DNA of 64,000 nt from DASRAA01 sp963814165 (GTDB lineage: Bacteria; Acidobacteriota; Terriglobia; Terriglobales; Acidobacteriaceae). The position numbers and the translations under genes are program-made. The first letter of the stretch is position 1; every line of letters starts with the position of its first letter. Under the pieces are notes generated by a model, which made no database searches, was not told the DNA's origin, and was given only the letters and a program-made list of their open reading frames with translations. Positions 1-9,597 of the stretch are shown one piece after another. The DNA lies in NCBI GenBank assembly GCA_963814165.1, contig CAWFBW010000022.1, positions 41,993 to 105,992 on the forward strand. The letters run 5' to 3'.

Positions 1-876
1 TCTGGTCGGCCTGGTTCTTGCCCGGGGTAGGCATAGACACCGCGTCCGGCTTTGCGCCCGAGGCGTCCGGCTTTGACGTACTGCACCATCAACGGGGCAG
101 GGCGGAATTTTTCGCCGAGCGTTTTGTGCAGGTACTCGAGGATGTGCAGGCGGGTATCGAGGCCGACGAGGTCGACCATTTCAAACGGGCCCATGGGATG
201 GTTCAGGCCGAGCTTGATGGCCTTGTCGATGTCTTCGGCGTGAGGCCACGCCCTCCTGCAGCATGTAGAACGCTTCGTTGCCGATGAGGGCGTTGATGCG
301 GCTGGTGATGAAGCCGGGCGACTCCTTGATCACCACTACTTCTTTCTTCATGCGCTTGCCGACTTCGACCGCCGCGGCCAGCGTTTCGTCATCGGTTTCC
401 AGGGCGCGCACGATCTCCAGCAGCTTCATCTTGTGCACGGGATTGAAGAAGTGCATGCCGACGCACTTGGGCGCGCGGTAGGTGACGGAAGAAATTTCGG
501 TGATGCTGAGCGAAGAAGTATTCGACGCGATGATGGTGGAGGGCCGGCAGACTTTGTCGAGCAGCGTGAAGATTTCCAGCTTGGACTCCATCTCTTCGGG
601 CACGGCCTCGATCACGAGGTCGGCTTCGCGCGCCGCCTGCTCGACCGAAGACGCGTATTCCAATCGCCCGAATGCCTTATCGGCATCCGCCTGGGTCACC
701 TTTTGCAGTTCGACCGCTTTGTCGAGATTGGCGCGGATCTCGGTCTCCGCTTTACGAAGGGTGGTCGGGAGAATGTCTTCGAGGATGGTGCGGTATCCGC
801 CCAAGGCAGCGGCGTGCGCAATCCCGCGACCCATGATTCCGGCGCCAATGACCGCGATGGTGCGAATCTCCGACAT
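1..876 (-). CDS. 3-hydroxyacyl-CoA (3-hydroxybutyryl-CoA) dehydrogenase, 3' end beyond window
   Basis: NAD-dependent oxidation of 3-hydroxyacyl-CoA in beta-oxidation or butanoate metabolism; cytosolic. The N-terminus MSEIRTIAVIGAGIMGRG carries the GxGxxG Rossmann motif, followed by ASNTSSLSI and GMHFFNPVHKMKLLEIV, the catalytic His region of the 3HCDH N-domain. The C-domain begins near FITSRINALIGNEAF. The ATG at 876 is chosen because the Rossmann fold starts at once; the open frame upstream of it is not protein-like. One extra base near 247 shifts the frame; after it the reading resumes as AEDIDKAIKLGLNHPMGPFEM and then YVKAGRLGRKAGRG. The gene runs off the left edge. It sits 4 bp after the small gene at 881-1066, so the two are probably co-transcribed. 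Family assignment is confident; exact substrate is inferred. Confidence 0.9.
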
Positions 877-880
877 CCAG

Positions 881-1066
881 CTAAGCCTTGGGCTCGAGTT
901 GCTCGAGGATCGTAACGAAATTGGGATCGGATTTGCGCATGTAGTCGCCGAGACGCTTCTTTTCCTCATCAGAGAGGAGATGCAGGCTTCCGCTGACACG
1001 GCGAAGCGTAGCCGCTATGTCGTCGATGTAATTCATCAGGCGGATTAGTTCACCGCTGGCACCCAT
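881..1066 (-). CDS. Small conserved-looking hypothetical protein (61 aa)
   Basis: An intact 61-residue frame beginning MGASGELIRLMNYIDDIAATL and ending ILEQLEPKA. It is charged, predicted mostly helical, and has no signal peptide or membrane segment. It ends 4 bp before the start of the hydroxyacyl-CoA dehydrogenase, which suggests translational coupling in one transcript. No known domain is recognised, so no function is given. The codon pattern (third-position G/C) fits a real gene. Confidence 0.55.
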   Translation of the reverse strand: MGASGELIRLMNYIDDIAATLRRVSGSLHLLSDEEKKRLGDYMRKSDPNFVTILEQLEPKA

Positions 1067-1083
1067 AAGAGTCCTTTCAGATT

Positions 1084-1100
1084 AACAATTAGCAATTAGC
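1084..1100. repeat. AATTAGC-type intergenic short repeat
   Basis: A short run with AATTAGC units (CAATTAGCAATTAGC) upstream of the 61-aa gene. The same unit recurs at 42676-42716 and 44020-44086, always between genes. Confidence 0.5.
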
Positions 1101-1278
1101 GAATAAGTCGTGGCGTTTCTCGGCACACTGGAAGCCGTGCCTGACGCAAAACCCGCCCGACTCATTCTCTGCGTCACCGGCAATTAAGTAAAGGAGGCCA
1201 CGACGTACCGCGAAATCCGCGGCAGAATTGGTTGCTCTTTCGGAAAACGCAGCCGGGTTCAACCGACGTCCACAGCGA

Positions 1279-2841
1279 TCACGCTGCGAATTCTGCGCCC
1301 ATCGCTGTGCCGCTCGGATCGCTGGAGGACACAGGAGTCTTCACGCAAACATCCCGGTCGGTGACTTCCGTGAGGGCCGCCATCTTGTTCGCCAGTTCCT
1401 GCGTCAACGAACCTTTACGCAGACGCCATGACCAGTTGCCGCCTGGCTTGCTGGGGACATTCATGCGGGCGTCGCTGTCCAGGCCCGAGGACGTCCTGCA
1501 CAGGAACGACGGCGAGAATCGCAACCGAGGCCAAGGCGGCGCGAATGAAAGCCCAGTGGATTCCATCATCGACTTTGCCGAGATACTCGAGTGCCCAACG
1601 CTTTTCCGCTTCGGTGGCGTCGCTCTCCCACCATCCCACGGTGGTGTCGTTGTCATGCGTTCCGGTATAGACCACGCGAATCGATTGTGAACATGTGGGG
1701 CAAATAGATGTGCGCCCCTCGATTTCCGAAACCAAACTGCATGACTTTCATGCCCGGGATGTCGAGCTTCTTGCGCAATGCCCGCACCTCTGGCGTGATG
1801 TAGCCAAGGTCCTCGGCAATAAAGGGCAGCTCTCCGAGTTTATTGCGCAGGACCTTGAAGAGGTCGTCGTTGGGGCCGGCTGTCCAATGACCGTTCACGG
1901 CAGTTGGTTCATCGGCCGGGATCTCCCAGTAAGCTTCGTACCCGCGAAAGTGATCCAGTCGCACGATGTCGCAGGTTGCCACAGCCCACCCCATGCGCTG
2001 TATCCACCAGTCGTAGCCGCGCGACTTCAGGGCCTCCCAGTTATATAGCGGATTGCCCCAGCGCTGGCCGGTTTCACTGAATGCGTCAGGCGGCACGCCC
2101 GCCACGAACTCTGGCGAGAGGTCTTCATGCAGGCGAAAGATGTCCGGATGAGTCCAAACGTCGGCGCTGTCATAGCTGACGAAGATCGCGACGTCGCCGA
2201 TGATTCGAATACCGCGCTCGGCGCAATAGGCTCGCAATGCTTTCCATTGCTCGAAGAAAGCGAATTGCAGAAAGCGTTCCAGCGTACAGCTGGTCCTTCA
2301 AGTCCTCGCGCAATTGCGCCAGCGCCGCAGGAGCGCGCCGGGCAATTTCCTCGGGCCAGGAGTTCCAGGGATTGTCGCCGAAATGTTCGCGTAAAACGCT
2401 GAACAGCGCGTAGTCTTCCAGCCACCATTCATTTTCAGAGCAAAATGCGTCGAGCCGCTGGCGCGATATGCCGCCTGCAAATTGCAGAAAGTTGCGGGCC
2501 GCTTCCCGCAGCAGCGGCAGCTTGAGCGCTCGCACGTCCTCAAAATCGACAGCGGCTTCCTCGTCCGGAAGGTTGGCCAGACGGGCTGGATCCAAGTAGC
2601 CGCGCTCCGCCAGGCGTTCCAGGCTGATCATCAGCACATTTCCGGCAAACGCCGAAGTGCAGGAATACGGCGAGTTGCCGAAACCCACCGGGCCGAACGG
2701 AAGGATCTGCCACAGGGTTTGCTTGGCGGCAGCCAGCCAGATCACGAACTCATAGGCTGCAGGCCCAAGATCGCCGATCCCGCCCCGTGAGGGCAGGGAT
2801 GTGGGATGCATCAGAATGCCAGATGAGCGCTTCGTGAACAT
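1279..2841 (-). CDS. malQ: 4-alpha-glucanotransferase (amylomaltase), frameshifted as sequenced
   Basis: GH77 disproportionating enzyme that transfers alpha-1,4-glucan segments in maltodextrin/glycogen metabolism. N-terminus SGILMHPTSLPSRGGIGDLG is the classic MalQ start. Then come GFGNSPYSCTSAFAGN, the central GDVAIFVSYDSADVW block, the nucleophile region RLDHFRGYEAYWEIP, the acid/base region FIAEDLGYITPEV, and YTGTHDNDTTVGWW with the third catalytic Asp. The C-terminus RMNVPSKPGGNWSWRL is also typical. The total of about 520 residues matches the family. The frame breaks at about 2275, 1700 and 1490, but every block is present in order, so indel errors are likelier than decay. Start ATG at 2841. 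Confidence 0.93.
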
Positions 2842-2928
2842 GAATGACGATTAAACGAAATTGGCTTGCAAAGCAAGGTGGCCGAGCGAGCTGCTTCACA
2901 GGCTGACCCGCCTGGCTAGAAAAGCGTG

Positions 2929-2951
2929 GGCCAGCGACTCGCTCGCTGGCC
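2929..2951. terminator. Strong hairpin between ppiD-like gene and malQ
   Basis: A perfect 9-bp inverted repeat (GGCCAGCGA / TCGCTGGCC) with a 5-nt loop, placed after the stop of the minus-strand foldase gene and before malQ. There is no long T-run, so it may be a terminator, an mRNA-stabilising stem or a REP-like palindrome. Confidence 0.45.
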
Positions 2952-2974
2952 GCACACTTGATGACTAAGGCTCG

Positions 2975-4960
2975 CTAAGACGTCTCACTCATACGGCTTA
3001 GGCGCTCCATTTCTTGCTTGTTGACTTTGATCTTGCCTTCCTTCTCAAGTTTGTCGCGAAGGTTTTGTACGTAGAGACCTTCAAGCGCCTGTCGTTTTTG
3101 CTCCAGCAAGCGTTTCCTTGGCGCGGTCCCAAGCCTGCTTCACTTCCTCCGGCGACGGCTCCTGCTTCTCCACAACAGCGAGCACCACGCCGCTGTTCGC
3201 ACTTCCCTGCAGCGGACCGCTGATGTCGCCGACATTCATCGTGAAGGCGACATTGGCCGCTCCGCTCATGGCTCCGACGTCGGGAACTTGTGCGCTCGCG
3301 TTCACCAGGTCGCTGGTCTTCACCGTTGCACCAAGCTCCTTGGCAGCTTTCTTCAAGTCATGCATAGCGCGAGCACGGTCAGACAATTCCTGCGTCTTCT
3401 GCGCCAGAAGCATCTGCGCCCGCTGTGCTTTGAACTGGTCCTCCACCTTGGCCTTTATTTGCTCGAACGTCGGAGTCTGCGGAGGCTGGATCTCAGTGAC
3501 CTGATAGATCGCATATCCCTGAGGCGTCTGTGCCATAGCCGGAGGATCGTTCTTCTTGGCCGAGAACAGCGCGCATTCGACAATTCCTGGGCGGTACCGA
3601 CTCCAGGAAGCGGGTCGGTCTGGGCCAGCATATCGGTCGTCGTCACCGACAGACCTTTTCAGTCGCGGCCTTATCCATGCCCGCCGAACGTGCGAGGCTT
3701 TCCACGGAATTGGCGAGGCTCTGTGCAGCAGCCGCGGCTTTCTGTTGCTTGATCAAGGGCTCGATCTGGGCCTTCACTTCGTCAAGCGGCTTCGACGCGG
3801 GCCTCCTGCTTGTCTTCGACCCGAATGATGTGGAACCCATAGCTGGTGCGAATGATGCCGGTCGTCTGTCCCTTGGGCGTGTTGAACGCGGCCTGCTCGA
3901 ATTCCGGAACCGTGCGGCCCCTCGTGATTGGAGGCAGCAAGCCGCCATCTCGCGCGCTGCCCGGATCCTCCGAATACTTTTTCGCCAACTCGTCGAAACT
4001 CGCGCCAGCCTTCAACTGCTTCTGGATGTCCTCGATCTTCGCCTTGGCGGCATCCACGCCTTTCTGATCCACCTTGCCGTCGGCACCCGGACGTCGGTGT
4101 CTTGATCAGAATGTGGCGGACGGTAACGGTCTCAGGAATGCGGAATTCATCCTGATGCTGGTTGTAATACGCCTGCAAATCGGCCTGCGTGACCGGAATC
4201 GACTCGGCCAGCTTGGCAGTATCAATAAGGATGTACCGCGCTTTGCGCTTCTCGGGAATGGAGTTCACATACTGCTGCTTGTTCTGGTCGTAAAACGCCT
4301 TCAGTTCGACGTCGGTGACCTTGATCTGCTTCTTCACATCGTCGAGGGTCAAGACAGCGTAGTCGAACTTGACCTTGGTGTCCTGCTTCCTAACCTGTTC
4401 TTCGACTTCCTTGTCGCTGACGGTGGCAGCGGCGCTCACTGCCGCAAGCAGTTTCTGCTGGGCGATCTGGTCCTTCAGTTCCTTTTCGAACTGAGCCACG
4501 CTGAGCCCGAACTGGTTCTGCACAAAATCCTCATACTGCTGCTGTCCGATGAAGTTGCCGCCCGGGAAGAACAACTGACCAAACTGGCCCTGGTGCAGGT
4601 AGTCGACCAGTTCCTTATCGCTTACGCCCAGCCCATGCGGTCGGCTTCGTAAGCCAGGGCACCCTGGGTGATCATGCCGTCGGCAGCGCGCTGCATAAGA
4701 AAGGGCATGATGCTCGGCGGAACGTTTCCCCGGAATTGCTGGCGGCCGATCAGCCGCGCCCGATGAGCAACTTCTTGCAAGCTGATGTCCTGGCTGCCGA
4801 CCTTGGCCAGCACGCCAGCGGTGGTCACGCCGCCTCCAAAATAGTCGCCGAACAGTCCGCCGGGAACGAGGGTGATCACCATCATCACGCAGATGACAAG
4901 TAGAAGACCGCCCAAGACAATCTTCTTCATTGGGCCAGGGGTTTGCAGAAATCGAAGCAT
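2975..4960 (-). CDS. PpiD/SurA-like periplasmic peptidyl-prolyl isomerase, frameshifted
   Basis: A membrane-anchored folding chaperone with a parvulin domain, about 660 residues. N-terminus MLRFLQTPGPMKKIVLGG is followed by a membrane anchor (VICVMMVITLVPGGLF). Then comes the SurA_N-like chaperone region (VGSQDISLQEVAHRARLIG...DKEVEEQV) and a parvulin core: TVTVRHILIKT, FDELAKKYSEDPGSARDGGL, PEFEQAAFNTPKGQ, YGFHIIRVEDKQEA. A second, diverged PPIase-like segment lies near the C-terminus (GYAIYQVTEIQ). Frame changes at about 4620, 4090, 3800, 3650, 3540 and 3110. The C-terminus DKLEKEGKIKVNKQEMERL can be read to the stop at 2975. PpiD-like architecture (single N-terminal TM plus SurA_N) is more likely than secreted SurA. 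Confidence 0.85.
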
Positions 4961-5252
4961 GCTTGTACGAAACTCCAGAAGTTGAGTGAGCGAATTCTTG
5001 ATTATAAACCAGTAATCGGTGCAGTGAGATCTGCCGCTCATATCAGTCAGTTACGTCCGACTGCGCTATTTCGCGATGCCGTCGGGTGGCCCGCAGCACC
5101 ACTCGGGGGCGAATATTCCCCGAACAAGGTCGCGCACTTCCCTGAGTCGTGAGTCAATGTGTTGTAATCAATAGACGAAGGTATGTCGATAACGTCTACA
5201 GGGGTGCGCCGGCGCGTTCTCGCCGTCAAAGCGCCGGATCCGCGAATTCAAG

Positions 5253-6211
<959 letters not shown>

Positions 6212-6251
6212 AATGCAATCGGAATTGCTTACGTGCTTCACCCGCTCTTTC

Positions 6252-6277
6252 TTGGCCCACATTTTGAATGCTATAAT
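6252..6277 (+). promoter_or_regulatory. Probable sigma70-type promoter of tRNA-Lys
   Basis: A perfect -10 hexamer TATAAT at 6272-6277 lies about 35 nt before the tRNA. The -35 is poor (TTGGCC at 6252, 14-nt spacer, or overlapping TTTCTT at 6248 with 18 nt). Expected start near 6284. Confidence 0.55.
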
Positions 6278-6311
6278 TTGATTGCCCTTCTGAAGTGATT
6301 CCCACACAAGC

Positions 6312-6387
<76 letters not shown>

Positions 6388-6888
6388 ACCTTTAGAATCA
6401 ATAACTTACAAGCTTAATCCCCTCCCCAGATAAACCCCACAATCTTCGAGTTTCAATGTGCAATCATTTATTTTCAGCAATTTACGGAAGCGCGAAGCAA
6501 CTGATCCAGAATCAGTTGCGCGCTCTGCGAGAAATAGACAATTGCCTTCGGTTCAATCAGTTGCACCTGTCCGCGACGATCTGTGGAGAAAGTGTGGCTG
6601 TTGGACGTTTCCGCGATGGCGAATGAACGTCTACCCTTGGGCCGTCTGCACGGTCAAGACAACTCTTCGCTAACTAATCACCAGCAAGGAACTGTTCGCG
6701 ACAGGCGAGCCTTCGCTTGCGTGAGGACAAGTGAAGTCCTGATCGGGGGTTCGGGCCCTTCGCGGAATCTTCCGTTGGGAGATACCTTCGACCCAAGTCA
6801 ACGCTGGCCTAAAACAGCGATTCGATCGTTCCGTAAGGAGACGGGACCGTCTAAAACGTTCGGAAGCACTTTCGGTAATTTGACTGGA
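6388..6888. other. 501-bp intergenic stretch with anticodon-arm-like inverted repeat; no gene seen
   Basis: No convincing coding frame. It contains a perfect inverted repeat GCAACTGAT (6497-6505) / ATCAGTTGC (6511-6519) with a 5-nt loop, and another ATCAGTTGC at 6556-6564. The same core (GCAACTGA...ATCAGT) is the anticodon arm of the adjacent tRNA-Lys. It lies between tRNA-Lys and the 3' end of the minus-strand kinase gene. Confidence 0.5.
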
Positions 6889-9383
6889 TCATTCCGGCAG
6901 TCCCATCTTCTGCAGGACTGCGTTGTACCGCGGATCCGAGTGGAACTTATCGAGCTCAGGAGTCACTTTGATGTACTGCAGCCCTCGCCCTCTCTCCTGG
7001 ACCGAGATATCAAGCCAGTGGAAAGTGTTCTCTGCGTCACCTAAATACGCGTAATTGTAGGCAATATAGGTGGGATCGACGTACATTCCTTTTGCCTTCT
7101 GGCTGAGTTGTTCCTGTATCACGGCGTTCACTGCGGCCCGAACACCGTCCGCGGCGTAACCCCGCTCGGCAGCAGCCTGATTTGCGATGTTCTGGGGAGT
7201 TTTAAACAGTGCGGCTGAGATTTTCCATTCCGCGAGCCACTGATCGTAATGTCCCTGCAAGAAGTAGATTTTCGCCAGACGACTATGCGTGATGGCCGAG
7301 TTCGGATCCAGCTCCAGGGTCTTTTTCCATTGCTCAACCGCCTGGTCGTAAAGGCGGGCGTTGCCATAACCATTGCCCAGGTTCAAGCTGTATTGAACGT
7401 TGACAGGCTCGAGTTCGGCAGCCCGCTTCAGTTGTGCAATCGCTTCCTGGTCTCGACCCGTGAATGACAGCAGGAGCCCGTACACGTGGTGCGCGTCCGA
7501 GAGATTTGGATCCAACTCCATGGCCCGTTTCGCTTCCTGCTCCGCTGCGGCCCATTCCCAGTTGTTGCTGTAATAAGACGACAGCGAGAGATGCGCGTTC
7601 GGTAATTTCTCATCCAGCGCAAGCGCCTTCTCCGCCTCGGCCTTGGCCCGCGGCCGAGCTTCACTTTGTGAAATCGACGAGTAGTCCGGAACCACAGACC
7701 AATAGTTGGCCATTCCCACATAGGCAAGCGCATACTGAGGATCGCGAGCGATCGCCTGCTCGAAATAGTCGCGAGCTTTGTCCAGGTTCTCCTTGGTTCG
7801 CTTCTCCCAGTAGTATCGTCCCTTCAGATAAAGCTGGTAAGCTTCGGGGTCCGACGTCCCGCCTGCCGCTGTTCGCGCTACCTGATTGTTCGGCGACCCT
7901 CCACCGCGCAAGTGGTTTGTGACTTGGTCCTCAATCTGCCGCCGCAACGACATCAAGTCGCGCACGGTTGTGTCATATTGGGCACTCCACAGGTTCCGGT
8001 TTTGGCGCGCATCAACCAGTTCTGCATCGACATGGAGCGCGTCTCCGTGGACCGTCACCTGGCCCGAAACCACGCCGCCAACGTTCAACTCCTTGGCCAC
8101 CGTGGCCGGATCGGGGTCCTTTCCACGGTAACGTGCCACCGAACTGCGCGGGCGCACGGCCACCTCCGATAGCTGTGAGAGATTGCTGATCAGGTCTTCG
8201 GTCAGGCCCTCGCTGACGTATTCGCTGTTGGGATCGGCTGTGACATTCTTGAACGGCAGCACCGCAACCGAGTCAATCTTCGCGCCCGACCGGGATACAA
8301 ACCACCAGCCTGTTGCCGCAATGAGCACCGCTGCGACCGCGCCTAGCGCAAGCACTGTGCGTTTCGAGCGGGAGACAACCGCCGGAGCAGAGGCTGACAA
8401 GACCGAAGGTTGCCCGGTAGGCTGGTGCACAACCTGCGCCGCCGACTGGCTCAGGGGTGCCGCAGCAGTTCCCGCTTGCGTTACGTCTGGCGCTACTGCC
8501 GGCACAACACTGCGTACCTGTGACTCCCCTCGCTTCAACCTTTGCAGATCGGAACGAATGTCGGCGGCGTGCTGATAGCGAAGCTCGCGGTCTTTCTCCA
8601 GGCACTTGCCGATGATGCGTTCCAACTCCTCCGGCACATTCGGATTCAGCCGAACGGGAGCGACCGGAGTCTCCTGTATCACGGCAAGCAGCATGATGGT
8701 GCTGGTATCACCATGAAACGGCATCTGCCCCGTTGCCATCTGGTACAGCGTTACGCCAAAGGAGAACAAGTCGCTGCGCGCGTCGAGCGGTTTTCCTAAC
8801 GCCTGCTCGGGCGACATATAGGCCACTGTGCCCAAGGTGGCTCCGCCCGTCGTTTCGTAATGGGTCTCGAACAGCGTTTCGTCCGTGTTGGCCGGACTCT
8901 TTGGAGCCTGAGCCTCAATTTTCGCCAGTCCGAAGTCGAGAATCTTGACGCGATCTTTGCGGGTGACGAAGATGTTGGCCGGTTTGATGTCGCGATGGAG
9001 GATACCTTCGGCGTGCGCCGCCTCGAGGCCGTCTACGACTTGATGCCGCTAGATCAATCAGCCTGTCAAGTTCCAGAGGTTTGCTACGAGTCAAGTCGGC
9101 CAGAGACATGCGCCGTCCAGGAACTCCATGGCCATGAAGACGCGGCCATTCTCTTCACCGATGTCGTAGATGGTGCAGATGTTGGCATGGTTGAGCGCCG
9201 AAGCGGCGCGTGCCTCGCGCTGGAATCGCTCGCGCAGTTGCCGGTCGTCGGCGTACGCTTCCGGCAGGAACTTCAGCGCGACGAGCGGCCGAGGCGCGTG
9301 TCCTGGGCCTTGTACACCACGCCCATGCCACCTGCGCCCAGCTTCTCCAGAATGCGGTAATGCGAGATGGTCGTATCGATCAT
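6889..9383 (-). CDS. Membrane Ser/Thr protein kinase with FlgO/TolB-like and TPR regions
   Basis: Hanks-type kinase of about 830 residues. Visible motifs: glycine loop GAGGMGVVYKAQDT, ATP lysine in VALKFLPEAY, HRDIKPANI, Mg-binding DFGLAK, and YMSPEQALG in the activation segment. A single membrane span (LALGAVAAVLIAATGWWFV) follows at about residue 340. The outer part starts SVAVLPFKNVTADPNSEYVS, the FlgO/TolB-like 'adenylate cyclase-associated' module, and ends in a TPR array (YYWEKRTKENLDKARDYFE, AEKALALDEKLPNAHLSL, AIAQLKRAAELEPVNVQYS and others). Start ATG at 9383 gives MIDTTISHYRILEKLGAGG. The kinase core has breaks at about 9110, 9040 and 8860; the rest is intact. Role: transmembrane signalling, with TPRs as likely interaction surface; ligand unknown. 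Confidence 0.92.
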
Positions 9384-9597
9384 CGTGAATGAAATTTGCG
9401 AGTTCGTACGGCACCCGCACTCCGTTCAATCAACTCTGCCCAGATCACACCGAAAAGGCAGTCGCACGTCTTCGATTGGGCTGCAATCACCTGAGACCAC
9501 TTGAAAATTTGTTGCGATTATATATGGTGGCGGACTCCTGAGTGACTGGTAGAACTAGCAGGCCGATGGCCAATCGCTACCAGGTGGAGACGCTGGA

